Positions 27,526 to 38,099 of a DNA stretch of 64,000 nucleotides are shown one piece after another. Source of the stretch: Novosphingobium sp. PC22D (GTDB taxonomy: Bacteria; Pseudomonadota; Alphaproteobacteria; Sphingomonadales; Sphingomonadaceae). The notes below the pieces were generated by a model that saw only the letters and a list, made by a program, of their open reading frames with translations, did not search any database and was not told where the DNA came from. Position 1 is the stretch's first letter. Each line of letters starts with the position of its first letter. The stretch lies in the NCBI RefSeq assembly GCF_002556635.1, contig NZ_MWMO01000011.1:1-64000 (forward strand), given 5' to 3'. The translations under genes and the position numbers were made by a program.

Positions 27526-28496
27526 TGGCCGACGCGGACGACGCCGGCGCACAGCAGACGATCGTGGCGCGAGCGGCGCAATGGGCGGCGATGATCGACG
27601 CCGGCGACATGACCTCGGCAGAGCGCGCCGAATGCGCGGCGTGGTGCGAGCGCGATCCCAGGCACAGGGACGTGCTGTCCCGCATGCTGAGCCTCCACGA
27701 TCACCTGGGGCCAGGCGACACGCTCGAGAAGACCGCTTTGCGCAGGCTGCTCGACCATCGCGAGACAACCCGCCGCGTCGGCGGGGCGTTCCTTGCCGTC
27801 CTGCTCGTCCTGTCCGGCTGGCTGGTCCTGCGGCCGCAGTCCACCGACGCGCCGGTCATGGCCTATCGCACCGAGCGCGGCGAACAACGCACCATCGACC
27901 TGGATGAAGGCAGCCGCCTCACGATCGACACGGACGGCGCCGTCGACGTGGCGCTCACCAGCGAACAGCGACAGGTTCGCCTGCGCCGCGGACAGCTTTT
28001 CGCCCAGGTCAAAAAGGATGCGTCGCGTCCCTTTGTGGTGAGCACGCGGGACGGCTCCGCGACCGCGCTCGGCACCGCCTTTGCCGTCCGCCGCACCGAA
28101 GCGGCGACGATCGTGACCGTAACGCAATCGCGGGTTCGCGTTTGTCCCGCGGATGCGCCAGCGCGGGACGAGGGCTGCCGGGTCCTTGGCGCCGGACAAC
28201 GCGCGAGCATGACACCGGCGGCCGTGACGCCCTTGCCGGGCATCGATCCGGAGAGCGCCCTGCTGTGGACCGAAGGATGGTTCGAGGCCGACGACGAGGA
28301 TGTCGCGACCGTGCTCGCCGAGCTTGATCGCTACAGCACGCGCCCCATCCGCTTCGACGGATCGGATCTCGCAGGCCGCCGGGTGACGGGAAGCTACCCG
28401 CTCACCGACATCGATCGCGCGCTCGAAGGCCTCGCGCGCACGGCGAATCTGAATGTGCGAAAGACCGGTGACGCGATCGCGATCACCCCGCGCTGA
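27525..28496 (+). CDS. FecR-family sigma regulator (anti-sigma), inner-membrane protein
   Basis: 323 aa: an N-terminal cytoplasmic region with the DUF4880-like WAAMIDAGDMTSAERAECAA segment (sigma-binding), one membrane helix (AFLAVLLVLSGWLVL, ~85-99), a periplasmic FecR domain (YRTERGEQRTIDLDEGSRLT...ATALGTAFAVRR) and a C-terminal STN-like part (ELDRYSTRPIRFDG.DLAGRRV). It would normally receive the signal from a TonB-dependent receptor and control the adjacent sigma factor. Translation is coupled to fecI. Confidence 0.92.
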   Translation: MADADDAGAQQTIVARAAQWAAMIDAGDMTSAERAECAAWCERDPRHRDVLSRMLSLHDHLGPGDTLEKTALRRLLDHRETTRRVGGAFLAVLLVLSGWLVLRPQSTDAPVMAYRTERGEQRTIDLDEGSRLTIDTDGAVDVALTSEQRQVRLRRGQLFAQVKKDASRPFVVSTRDGSATALGTAFAVRRTEAATIVTVTQSRVRVCPADAPARDEGCRVLGAGQRASMTPAAVTPLPGIDPESALLWTEGWFEADDEDVATVLAELDRYSTRPIRFDGSDLAGRRVTGSYPLTDIDRALEGLARTANLNVRKTGDAIAITPR

Positions 28497-28547
28497 ACCG
28501 GCCGTCGTCGAGCCGATTCCCTGCCCGAATGCCCTTGGCGCAAGCCT

Positions 28548-29789
28548 TCAGTCCCGCTCCCCCGCATCGACCGCGGCGGTGACCGCGACGTCCATCGTCA
28601 CGTTGCCGACGGTGCGCATGATGTCTGGGAGCATCTCGACAGCCACCAGCACGCCCAGCGGCCACAGCGGCACGCCCATGGCCGCCGCGATCGGGCCGGT
28701 CGAGGCGATGAAGCTGATCGTGCCGGGCAAGGAGACGGTGCCGAAGGTGGTGATGTAGGCGACCAGCACGCCCGAGGCGATCATCGCCGGCGACAGGTCG
28801 GTGCCCGCGAGCGCGGCGGCGTAGACCACCACCGCGACGTTCATCGCCGGGCTCGTCACCCGGAACAGCGTCACCGCGAGCGGCAGGACGAACTCGGCGG
28901 TGGTCGCGGAGACGCCGAGACGAGTCGCGCTCGCCAGCATCGGTGGCACGCTCGCCAGCGACGACTGCGTCGAGAGCGCGACGACCTGCGCGGGCAGGAC
29001 CTCGCGCGCGAACCGCGCCGGCGACAGCCGCCCAGCGAACATCGCCACCGGATAGGCGCCGAGGAGGAACAGCGCACCGACCGAGGAGACCAGCAGGATA
29101 TAGTGCGCCAGCGCGCCGATCGCCGCCGCCCCGCTCTGCGCGGTGAGCGTGAAGCCCAGACCGAACACCCCGATCGGCGCGAGCCAGAGCACCCAGCCGA
29201 TGATCACCAGCATCGCGCCCATGATCGCTTCGAAGAACAGCGCCAGGTGCCTGCGCTGCGCCTCTCCGAGCCGCGAGGCGGCGAGCGCGAACAGCGCGGT
29301 GAAGACGATCACCGGCAGCATCGCGCTTTCCGAGGCGGCGGCGATCACGTTGTCGGGCACCAGCGAGGCGAAGAAGTCGCCGAGACCGGGCAGCACGGTC
29401 GGTTCGGACGGGCCCTCGACGGCGATTCCGGCGGGTGCGGGCGAGAGTTGGAGGAGCAGCGGCATCACCGTCCCACCGGCGATCGCGCTCACTGCGAGCA
29501 GGCCTGCGATCCAGCCGAGCGTGCGCCGCGCCATCGCCCCCGCCCGTGCCGCCGCCGCCGTCTCGATGATGCCGGTGAACAGCAGCGCGCAGACCAGCGG
29601 CAGGATCGTCATCTTGAGCGCCTTGAGCCACAGCGAGCCGACCGGCGTCGCCACCGAAAGCACCGCGTCGCCCGCCGCGTTCCCGCCCAGCAGCAGGCCG
29701 AGCACGAGGCCCGCGATCAGCCCCGCCAGCGTGAGCAGGCCGGGAACACGAATCTCGGGAATGCGCGTGGTACTCTCAGCCGTGGTCAT
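28548..29789 (-). CDS. Dicarboxylate/amino-acid:cation symporter family (DAACS) protein
   Basis: 413-aa protein of the glutamate/C4-dicarboxylate symporter fold. Conserved elements include [20 protein letters not shown] (early TM segment), [19 protein letters not shown] and the hairpin serine stretch [14 protein letters not shown]. The family's usual sodium/substrate signature NMDGT is absent; the aligned place reads [13 protein letters not shown], so substrate and coupling may differ. Start chosen at ATG 29789. Convergent with fecR, divergent from glmM. Confidence 0.85.
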   Translation of the reverse strand: MTTAESTTRIPEIRVPGLLTLAGLIAGLVLGLLLGGNAAGDAVLSVATPVGSLWLKALKMTILPLVCALLFTGIIETAAAARAGAMARRTLGWIAGLLAVSAIAGGTVMPLLLQLSPAPAGIAVEGPSEPTVLPGLGDFFASLVPDNVIAAASESAMLPVIVFTALFALAASRLGEAQRRHLALFFEAIMGAMLVIIGWVLWLAPIGVFGLGFTLTAQSGAAAIGALAHYILLVSSVGALFLLGAYPVAMFAGRLSPARFAREVLPAQVVALSTQSSLASVPPMLASATRLGVSATTAEFVLPLAVTLFRVTSPAMNVAVVVYAAALAGTDLSPAMIASGVLVAYITTFGTVSLPGTISFIASTGPIAAAMGVPLWPLGVLVAVEMLPDIMRTVGNVTMDVAVTAAVDAGERD

Positions 29790-29877
29790 GCAGGGGCCCC
29801 ATTCAGTCAGGAGCGCAAGTCTAACGGCGCGGCGGGACATAGCAATTTCTCAGGATTTCTTGGTATATGCCCTGCGT

Positions 29878-31217
<1,340 letters not shown>

Positions 31218-31218
<1 letters not shown>

Positions 31219-31442
31219 TGCTGGAAATGCGGCCCGACTGCGAACGCTGCGGCGCGGACCTGCCCGCCGAAGCGCCCGGCGCGTTCATCTGCAGTTTCGA
31301 GCGCACCTTCTGCGCCGAATGCGCCGATGCGCTCGACGATCTTTGCCCCAGTTGCGGCGGCGAACTCGTCGACCGCCCGACGCGCGCGAAGCGGCATCAC
31401 GCGGCCGGCCCGCCCTCCACCGAGCGGCGCTTCAAGGCGTAG
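31218..31442 (+). CDS. DUF1272 zinc-ribbon-like protein
   Basis: 74-aa small protein with three CxxC pairs (CERC, CAEC, CPSC) plus an extra Cys, matching DUF1272 proteins that are presumed zinc-binding. Core CERCGADLPAEAPGAFICSF. It is translationally coupled to glmM (overlap of one base). The C-terminal basic tail is poorly conserved in character. Function unknown. Confidence 0.85.
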
Positions 31443-31473
31443 CTTCCGCCATCCGTCCCAGCCCTTGCGCGAC

Positions 31474-31503
31474 GCTCGCCCTTCGACAAGCTCAGGGTGA
31501 GCG
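31474..31503 (+). repeat. CTTCGACAAGCTCAGG-type dispersed repeat, copy 1
   Basis: GCTCGCCCTTCGACAAGCTCAGGGTGAGC, a short intergenic element of the kind widely scattered in proteobacterial genomes (REP-like). It is in opposite orientation to the copy at 31594-31617, so the two could pair in RNA. Confidence 0.6.
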
Positions 31504-31593
31504 GGCGAGGGAAGCGCATGGCAAACGGGAGAGGGTGGCTGCGTAGCGGGAGACGGCACCGCCAATCCGGTCATCCTAACCCTGTCGAAGGGC

Positions 31594-31617
31594 GCTCATC
31601 CTGAGCTTGTCGAAGGA
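31594..31617 (-). repeat. CTTCGACAAGCTCAGG-type dispersed repeat, copy 2 (inverted)
   Basis: GCTCATCCTGAGCTTGTCGAAGGA is the reverse complement of copy 1 except for one base. A partial third arm, CCCTGTCGAAGGGCG (31580-31594), abuts it. The whole ~145-bp unit fills the intergenic gap before thiD. Confidence 0.6.
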
Positions 31618-31642
31618 TGCCTGCGCGCCCTAACACTGGTGG

Positions 31643-32398
31643 ATGACCCAGCCGCCCCGCATCCTTTCGATCGCCGGTTCCGACAGTTCGGGCGGCGCGG
31701 GCATTCAGGCCGATATCAAGACGATCACCATGATGGGCGGCTATGCCATGACCGCGATCACCGCGATCACGGTGCAGAACACGCTCGGCGTGACCGGGGT
31801 CCAAGCCGTGTCGCCAAAGGTGGTCGCGGGGCAGATCGCGGCCTGCGTCTCGGACATCGGCGTCGATGCGGTGAAGATCGGCATGCTCGGCTCGGCCGCG
31901 ATCGCCGAGGCCGTCGCCGACAGCCTCGAAGCGCTGGAGGCCCCTGTCGTGTTCGACCCGGTCATGGTCGCGACCAGCGGTTCGGTGCTCGCCGACGCGG
32001 CGACCATCGCCGCCTTCGGGCGGCTCATGGCGCTCGCCACGCTGACAACCCCCAACGTGCCCGAACTCGCGGCGCTCGGCGGCGACGGCGCGATGGCGCG
32101 ACGCGGCATCGCCTATCTCGCCAAGGGCGGCGATGCCGAGGGCGACGTCGTCGAGGATCGGCTGGTGTGCCCCGGCGAGGCGCCCGTGGTCTGGCGCGCC
32201 GGGCGGATCGTCACGCGCCACAGCCACGGCACCGGCTGCACCCTGTCGAGCGCGATCGCGACCGGGCTCGGCGCCGGGCTCGCCTTGCCCGAAGCCGTCG
32301 CGCGGGCGCGCGCCTTCGTCCGCCACGCGCTGGAAGCGGCGCCGGGCTTTGGCGCCGGTCACGGCCCGATGGGGCATCAGGCGGTGCACGGCGACTGA
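31643..32398 (+). CDS. thiD: Hydroxymethylpyrimidine/phosphomethylpyrimidine kinase
   Basis: 251-aa ThiD of the ribokinase fold, phosphorylating HMP and HMP-P in thiamine synthesis. N-terminal IAGSDSSGGAGIQADIKT, then QNTLGVTGV, KIGMLGSA, FDPVMVATSG and the C-terminal anion-hole motif HSHGTGCTLSSAIA. Slightly shorter than some homologues in the middle (residues ~150-185). No thiamine riboswitch is visible upstream. It stands alone between a repeat region and a convergent LOG-family gene. Confidence 0.95.
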   Translation: MTQPPRILSIAGSDSSGGAGIQADIKTITMMGGYAMTAITAITVQNTLGVTGVQAVSPKVVAGQIAACVSDIGVDAVKIGMLGSAAIAEAVADSLEALEAPVVFDPVMVATSGSVLADAATIAAFGRLMALATLTTPNVPELAALGGDGAMARRGIAYLAKGGDAEGDVVEDRLVCPGEAPVVWRAGRIVTRHSHGTGCTLSSAIATGLGAGLALPEAVARARAFVRHALEAAPGFGAGHGPMGHQAVHGD

Positions 32399-32401
32399 AC
32401 C

Positions 32402-33277
32402 TCAGCCGCAGTCGATGTCGTAGAACTGGGTCACGTGGTCCCAGCCTTCCTCGGCGGTTTCGCACCAGCGGAACAGCTCGGTGTCGTTGGGATTGATCAC
32501 GCCTTCCTCGGCCATGGCCGCGAAGTTGATCACTCGCTCCCAGTATTCGCGCCCGAAGAGCAGGATCGGGATCGGCTTCATCTTGCCGGTCTGGATGAGC
32601 GTGAGCAGCTCGAGGAACTCGTCGAGCGTGCCGAAGCCGCCGGGGAACACAGCCACCGCGCGGGCGCGCAGCAGGAAGTGCATCTTGCGCAGCGCGAAGT
32701 AGTGGAACTGGAACGAGAGGCGCGGCGTCACGTAGGGGTTGGGCGCCTGCTCGTGCGGCAGGACGATGTTGAGGCCGAGCGATTCGGCGCCGACGTCGGC
32801 CGCGCCGCGATTGGCCGCCTCCATGATCGAGGGCCCGCCGCCCGAGCAGACCACGAACTGGCGCTTGCCGTCCTCGACGATCGCGCACTGGCTGGCGAAG
32901 CGCGCCAGTTTTCGGGCCTCGTCGTAGTACTTCGACTTGGCGACGAGGCGTTCGGCCACCGCCTTGCGCTCGGGCGTCGTCGCGGTTTCGAGCACGGCGT
33001 CGCAATGCTCGGGCGAGGGAATGCGCGCCGATCCGTACATCACGAGAGTCGAGCCGATGTTGGCTTCCTCGAGCAGCATCTCGGGCTTGAGCAATTCGAG
33101 CTGGAAGCGCACCGGGCGCAGTTCGTCGCGCAACAGGAAATCGGTATCGCGGAAGGCGAGCCGGTAGGCGGCGTGCGAGGTCTGCGGCGTTCCCGCCTGC
33201 TGGTCGGCGAACCCGGCCTCCTGCTCGGCCTTGTAGAAACGCCTTTGCGTGAGAGTCTTGTCTTCTTTGTCGGTCAT
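32402..33277 (-). CDS. LOG-family protein (TIGR00730)
   Basis: 291-aa Rossmann-fold protein related to LOG nucleotide 5'-monophosphate phosphoribohydrolases (cytokinin-activating in plants). Signature PGGFGTLDEFLE with the preceding CSGGGPSIMEAANRGA. It has a ~70-residue N-terminal extension (MTDKEDKTLTQRRFYKAEQE) seen in the longer TIGR00730 branch. Ribosome-binding site AAGGAG before ATG 33277. The bacterial substrate is probably a nucleoside monophosphate; not proven. Confidence 0.88.
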   Translation of the reverse strand: MTDKEDKTLTQRRFYKAEQEAGFADQQAGTPQTSHAAYRLAFRDTDFLLRDELRPVRFQLELLKPEMLLEEANIGSTLVMYGSARIPSPEHCDAVLETATTPERKAVAERLVAKSKYYDEARKLARFASQCAIVEDGKRQFVVCSGGGPSIMEAANRGAADVGAESLGLNIVLPHEQAPNPYVTPRLSFQFHYFALRKMHFLLRARAVAVFPGGFGTLDEFLELLTLIQTGKMKPIPILLFGREYWERVINFAAMAEEGVINPNDTELFRWCETAEEGWDHVTQFYDIDCG

Positions 33278-33368
33278 GCGCGCTCCTTGGCGCTTCGCGC
33301 GCGGGGCGTCGAGTGCAAACGCGACAAGAAGGCTCGCCCGCCGCCGCGATTGGCGCTAGCACCGTGCC

Positions 33369-34403
33369 ATGCCCACCCGCAGATCGACTCTCGCCGGACT
33401 TGCCGCAACGCTTGCCGCGCTCACCGCCGCGCCCGCCCTTCCCGAAACGCCGCGCCGCGTCCGGCCGCCACGGCTGCGCGAGGGCGACACGCTCGGCCTC
33501 GTCGCCCCGGCGGGCTTCGTGACCGACCGCTTCGGTGTCGAGGCGATCGAGGACACGGTGCGCGCCATGGGGCTGGTGCCGCGCACCGCCGCGCACGTCG
33601 CCGGCCGCTCGGGCTATCTCGCCGGCGACGACGCGACCCGCGCGCGCGAGCTGACCGAGATGTTCGAGGACGACGGCGTCCGCGCGGTCATGGCGGTGCG
33701 CGGCGGCTGGGGCTGCGCGCGCGTGCTGCCCTATCTCGATTTCGCCAGGATCGCGCGCCATCCCAAGCTCTACGTCGGCTTCAGCGACAACACCGCGATG
33801 CACCTCGCCTTCGCCGCGCGGACCGGAGTCGTCTCGATCCATGGACCCAACGCTTCGGCCTCGTGGCCCGAAGGGGTCTGGCAGCAGTTCCACGCGCTCG
33901 CCTTCGAGGGCGCGACGCCCACTTACACGATCTCGCAAGAGACCACCGGCGGCCTCGGCCGGCGCGAGGGCCAGGTCCGCACCTTCCACGGCGGCAAGGC
34001 GCGCGGGCGGCTGCTCGGCGGCAACCTTACCGTGCTCTCGGCGCTGGTCGGCACGCCCTACCTGCCCGATTTCAGCGGCGCGATCCTGTTCCTCGAGGAT
34101 ACCAACGAGGCCGAGTACCGGATCGACCGGATGATCACCCAGCTCGCGCTCGCGGGCATTCTCGGGCAAGTCGCGGGCGTCGTTTTCGGCCAATGCACCA
34201 ATTGTGTCGAGCACGCCGCCGGTTACGGCAACTTCACTGTCTACGAGGTGATGGAGCAGCATTTCGCCAAGCTCGGCGTGCCCGCGTTCCAGGGCGCGCG
34301 GATCGGCCACATCGGCGATCAGGTCTCGATTCCGGTTGGAGTAGAGGCGGAGATCGACGCCGACGCCGGAACCATCCGTATGCTCGAGCCCGCCGTCAGC
34401 TAG
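33369..34403 (+). CDS. LD-carboxypeptidase (S66 family), exported
   Basis: 344-aa muramoyltetrapeptide carboxypeptidase-like enzyme removing the terminal D-Ala from L,D linkages in peptidoglycan recycling. Catalytic triad candidates: Ser139 in VGFSDNTA, Glu in FLEDTNEAEYRIDR, and His in ARIGHIGDQ. The N-terminus MPTRRSTLAGLAATLAAL is a signal peptide with a twin-arginine look. That is unusual for cytoplasmic recycling LdcA and suggests a periplasmic member. Confidence 0.9.
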   Translation: MPTRRSTLAGLAATLAALTAAPALPETPRRVRPPRLREGDTLGLVAPAGFVTDRFGVEAIEDTVRAMGLVPRTAAHVAGRSGYLAGDDATRARELTEMFEDDGVRAVMAVRGGWGCARVLPYLDFARIARHPKLYVGFSDNTAMHLAFAARTGVVSIHGPNASASWPEGVWQQFHALAFEGATPTYTISQETTGGLGRREGQVRTFHGGKARGRLLGGNLTVLSALVGTPYLPDFSGAILFLEDTNEAEYRIDRMITQLALAGILGQVAGVVFGQCTNCVEHAAGYGNFTVYEVMEQHFAKLGVPAFQGARIGHIGDQVSIPVGVEAEIDADAGTIRMLEPAVS

Positions 34404-34512
34404 CGTTCTCGCGCATCGTTCGACTTTGGCGGCCAGCGCCCGCCGCGTTGGCATTTTGTAAACCACGATCGCTTAGTTGACGTCGCTTCACCGACGCTGC
34501 CCTAGGATCGGA

Positions 34513-35697
34513 ATGCTGAAGCGCGCCGAATGGCTGACCTCGCGGAGAATCCGTGCTTATGGCATGATGCTCGCGCTCGCCTTCGTCGGCATGCTGATAG
34601 CGACCTTCTTCAGGATGCAGCACGAAGGTTCGGACTTCCTCGCCTTCTGGTCGGCGGCGAAGATCCTCGCCAGCCACGGCGCCTCGGCGGTCTACGATCT
34701 CGACCTGCAGGCCCGCTATCAGACGGGCGCAGGGTTCGACGCGATGATCGCCTACGTCAATCCGCCGCCCTACCTGTTCTTCGTGGCCTGGCTCGCCCCG
34801 TTCTCGTTTCCCACGGCCTGGATCGCCTGGACCCTGGCGACGTTCCTCGTCTGGTTCGCGGTGGCGCGCAGCGAATGGAAAGGCGACCTCACCTGGCCGC
34901 TGGTGGCCTTCCCGGCCGCCTACCTTGCCGCGAGCCATGCGCAGAACGGCTTCGTCACCGGCGCCATCCTGGTGGGCGGCGTGCTCATGCTCAGGCGTTC
35001 GCCGTTCGCGGCGGGCGCGATCTTCGGTCTGCTGGTGATCAAGCCGCATCTGGCGCTGCTGGTCCCGTTCTGGCTGCTGGCGCGCCGCGAATGGAGCGCG
35101 CTCGCAGGCGGCGTGGCGGGCGCCGCCGCCTGCATCCTGCTCAGTCTCGCGGTGTTCGGCATCGCGCCGTGGCAGCACTATCCCCAATCGTTCGAGGTCA
35201 GCGCGGCGCTGATGGCCTCGGGACCCGGCGAGTTCTGGCTGCGCATGGCGACGCCCTATGCGGCGCTGCGCCAGCATGCCGATGCGGATGTCGCGATGGT
35301 CGCGCAGGCGGCGATCAGCCTGGCGGCCATCGCGCTGGTCATGATCTGCTCGGCGCGTGAGCGCGACGTCATGGCGAGCGGCGCGCTGATGCTCGCCGCA
35401 ACCGCGATCGCCTCGCCTTACCTGTTCTCGTACGACCTGCCGTTCCTGGTGCTGCCGGTGTTCTGGCTGATCACCGACGGGCGGGCGCGCGGCTTCCGGC
35501 CTTACGAGAAAGTCGCCATCGCCCTGCTCTATCTCTCGCCGCTCGCCACCCGCGCGCTGGCGATCCCGATCGGCATCAACCTGATGCCCTTCGCGGCGCT
35601 GGCGATGGTGCTGCTGATCGCCTCGCGTCTGCCCGTGCGCGATGCGCTGCCGGACGGCGAGGAGCCGTGCTGGAGAACCCCGAAGCCCGCAGGCTGA
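34513..35697 (+). CDS. Glycosyltransferase family 87 (DUF2029) membrane protein
   Basis: 394-aa polytopic membrane protein with about ten spans. The first extracytoplasmic loop holds GSDFLAFWSAAKILASHGAS, which carries the GxDF..FW..A motif shared by GT87/DUF2029 mannosyltransferase-like enzymes using polyprenyl-phosphate donors. ATG 34513 is preferred over an upstream TTG at 34477. It converges on the ATPase operon. The acceptor is unknown. Confidence 0.82.
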   Translation: MLKRAEWLTSRRIRAYGMMLALAFVGMLIATFFRMQHEGSDFLAFWSAAKILASHGASAVYDLDLQARYQTGAGFDAMIAYVNPPPYLFFVAWLAPFSFPTAWIAWTLATFLVWFAVARSEWKGDLTWPLVAFPAAYLAASHAQNGFVTGAILVGGVLMLRRSPFAAGAIFGLLVIKPHLALLVPFWLLARREWSALAGGVAGAAACILLSLAVFGIAPWQHYPQSFEVSAALMASGPGEFWLRMATPYAALRQHADADVAMVAQAAISLAAIALVMICSARERDVMASGALMLAATAIASPYLFSYDLPFLVLPVFWLITDGRARGFRPYEKVAIALLYLSPLATRALAIPIGINLMPFAALAMVLLIASRLPVRDALPDGEEPCWRTPKPAG

Positions 35698-35704
35698 GGG
35701 GCCG

Positions 35705-36565
35705 TCACCGCTCGCTTCCGGCCGCCAGCTCGACCACTTCCTCGGTGATCTGCTCCTGCCGCAAGCGGCGCGCATGGCCCCTGAGATCGTCGAGCTTGGC
35801 GTGGACATTGGCGCGCGCCGCGACCATCGCCCGCATCCGTGCTTCGTTTTCCGCCGCGTAGGACAGCGTCAGCGCCTCGCAGAGCTGCGCGAAGACATAT
35901 TCGTCCGCGAGCCGCTCGAGCAGCGTCGCCGCCGGGAGCTGGATCAGCGGGGGCCGCGCGTGGCTGACCGGCGGGAAGCGGCCGAAATCGAACGGGAACA
36001 GGGCGACTTCGGTGACCGTCCCGGCCGCCGCGCCCGGCGCCGCGGGCACGGCGTGGACGATGGTGATCGGGCTGAGCGGGCCACGCTGCAGCCGCTCGAA
36101 CAGCCGGTCGGCGAGGCGATTGGCGAGCCCGGGAAGCTGGTCGCTGTGCGTCGCCATCGCCATCGTCAGATCCGCCTCGAGGCCGCGTTCGGCAGCGCTC
36201 GCGGTCCCCCTGCTGCCGACGATGATCAGGTCCGATGCGGGCGAGCGGGCGAGCGCCGCGGCGGCGGCATCGAGGATGCGCGCGTTGAAGCTGCCGACGA
36301 AGCCCTGCTCCGCGCAGACCGCGATCACGAGCTGACGCGTCGCTGTCGCGGGGGCGGGCGCGAGGGCGGGCGGGCGTTCGGCGAGCAGCGCCAGCGCCTG
36401 GGCGATCGCCTCGCCCACGGTATCTGCATAAGTGCGAATACCCGGCAGGCGCGCCGCCGCCTCGTGCGAGCGCACCGCAGCGATCCCGCGCATCGCCGTG
36501 ATCACCGCGGATAGCTGGCTCACGCTGCCGATCCGGGCTTCGACGTCGCTCAGCCGTTCAGCCAT
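35705..36565 (-). CDS. atpG: N-type ATPase gamma subunit
   Basis: 286-aa central stalk subunit, last gene of the nine-gene operon. It has the N-terminal coiled helix ([38 protein letters not shown]) and the C-terminal helix ([20 protein letters not shown]). It is divergent from housekeeping gamma: the usual N-terminal 'RI.S.K.T.KIT.AM.MV' is replaced by [16 protein letters not shown]. The ATG overlaps the atpA stop by 8 bp. It converges with the GT87 gene, 7 bp between stops. Confidence 0.88.
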   Translation of the reverse strand: MAERLSDVEARIGSVSQLSAVITAMRGIAAVRSHEAAARLPGIRTYADTVGEAIAQALALLAERPPALAPAPATATRQLVIAVCAEQGFVGSFNARILDAAAAALARSPASDLIIVGSRGTASAAERGLEADLTMAMATHSDQLPGLANRLADRLFERLQRGPLSPITIVHAVPAAPGAAAGTVTEVALFPFDFGRFPPVSHARPPLIQLPAATLLERLADEYVFAQLCEALTLSYAAENEARMRAMVAARANVHAKLDDLRGHARRLRQEQITEEVVELAAGSER

Positions 36566-38099
36566 CGCCGCCCGCCTCGTCTCCCGTCGGGCCGGGGCCC
36601 GCCAGCAGCCCGCGCACCAGTTCGGCCAGCCGGGAGAGCGCCGGATCGTCGAGCTTGTCGCCGGCGTCGATGGCCTTGACCAGATCGCCGGCCCGCGCGT
36701 CGAGCGCCGGTCCGATCCGGGCGCGCAGCGGGGCGATGGCGTCGAGCGGCTGCGCGTCGAGCACGCCCGCATCGAGCGCGGCAAGCAGCGCCACCTGCTC
36801 GGCCAGACGCAGCGGCGCGAAACGCTGCTGGGCCAGTACCGCCCGGATGCGCCGTCCGCGCTCCAGCGTCGCGCGGAAGCGCCCGTCGGTCATGCCGCCG
36901 AAGCGCGTGAACATCTCGAGTTCGAGGAATTGCGCGTATTCGAGGCGGATGCGGCCCGAGACCTGGCGCAGCGCCGCCTTCTGCGTCTTGCCGCCGACCC
37001 GGCTGACCGAAAGGCCGACGTCCACCGCCGGACGCTGATCGGAGGCGAACAGCCGGGTATCGAGCACGATCTGCCCGTCGGTGATCGAGATGAGATTGGT
37101 CGGGATATAGGCGGACAGGTTGCCCGCGTCGGTCTCGGCGATCGGCAGGGCGGTGAGCGAGCCGCCGCCCAGCTCGGGCGAGAGATGCGCGGCGCGTTCG
37201 AGCAGCCGGGCATGGAGGTAGAAGACGTCGCCGGGATAGGCCTCGCGCCCCGGCGGCTCGCGCGTGAGCAGTGCCAGCTCGCGGTGAGTCGCGGCGTGCT
37301 TGGTAAGATCGTCGATCACGATCAGGGCGTGCTGGCCCTTGTCGCGGAAATGCTCGGCCATGGTCATGCCGGCGAAGGGCGCGATCCATTGCAGCCCCGG
37401 CGCCGCCGCGGCGGAGGCGACCACGAAGATGCAGCGCGACGGCGCGCCGTGGGTCCGCACGGCGTCGATCACCCGCTCGATCGCGCTCGCGCGCTGACCG
37501 ACGGCGACATAGATGCACACCATGTCGCTGTGCTTCTGGTTGATGATCGCATCGACGCCGATCGCCGTCTTGCCCGTGGCCCGGTCGCCGATGATCAGTT
37601 CGCGCTGCCCGCGCCCGAGCGCGAACAGCGCGTCGACCACCAGAATGCCGGTCTCGACCGGATCGGTGACGAGCGCGCGGTCGATGATCGCCGGGGCGGG
37701 CCGCTCCACCGGCAGGTGATCCTCGGCCGTAATGGGTCCGCCGCCGTCGAGCGGGCGGCCGAGCGGATCGACGACGCGGCCGAGCAGCCCGGGACCCACC
37801 GGCACGCGCACCACCTCGCCGAGCCCGGAGACGCGCATCCCGGCTTCGATGCCCTCGGCCTCGTCGAGCAGCACGGCGCTGATCGTGTCGGCGTCGAGCG
37901 CGAGCGCCAGGCCAGTCTCGCCGTTCTCGAAGCGCAGCAGTTCGTTGAGGCACACTTCGGGCAGGCCGGAGATCGTGGCGATGCCGTCGGCGACGTGGGT
38001 GACTCGCCCGAAGGTCTCGGCGCGCGGCGCGAGATCGACGGCATCGAGCGCGGCGCGGCGCTCGGCCAGCCAGCGGACTTCGCGTTCGTCACCGGTCAT
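36558..38099 (-). CDS. atpA: N-type ATPase alpha subunit
   Basis: 513-aa non-catalytic F1 subunit. Walker [12 protein letters not shown] (171-181), Walker [12 protein letters not shown], and [14 protein letters not shown] are all present. The N-terminus ([20 protein letters not shown]) is shorter and unlike the housekeeping alpha that contacts delta, in keeping with the lack of a separate delta gene. The start at ATG 38099 overlaps atpF by 11 bp. Confidence 0.94.
   Translation of the reverse strand: MTGDEREVRWLAERRAALDAVDLAPRAETFGRVTHVADGIATISGLPEVCLNELLRFENGETGLALALDADTISAVLLDEAEGIEAGMRVSGLGEVVRVPVGPGLLGRVVDPLGRPLDGGGPITAEDHLPVERPAPAIIDRALVTDPVETGILVVDALFALGRGQRELIIGDRATGKTAIGVDAIINQKHSDMVCIYVAVGQRASAIERVIDAVRTHGAPSRCIFVVASAAAAPGLQWIAPFAGMTMAEHFRDKGQHALIVIDDLTKHAATHRELALLTREPPGREAYPGDVFYLHARLLERAAHLSPELGGGSLTALPIAETDAGNLSAYIPTNLISITDGQIVLDTRLFASDQRPAVDVGLSVSRVGGKTQKAALRQVSGRIRLEYAQFLELEMFTRFGGMTDGRFRATLERGRRIRAVLAQQRFAPLRLAEQVALLAALDAGVLDAQPLDAIAPLRARIGPALDARAGDLVKAIDAGDKLDDPALSRLAELVRGLLAGPGPTGDEAGGDG

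Noticed and set aside
31643-31700. Thiamine riboswitch before thiD
   Set aside because: The upstream gap is filled by REP-like repeats; no TPP-box elements seen.
35690-35720. Direct-repeat copy of the tRNA-Gln 3' end marking the far edge of the ATPase island
   Set aside because: Looked for at the operon's distal end; no matching sequence found.
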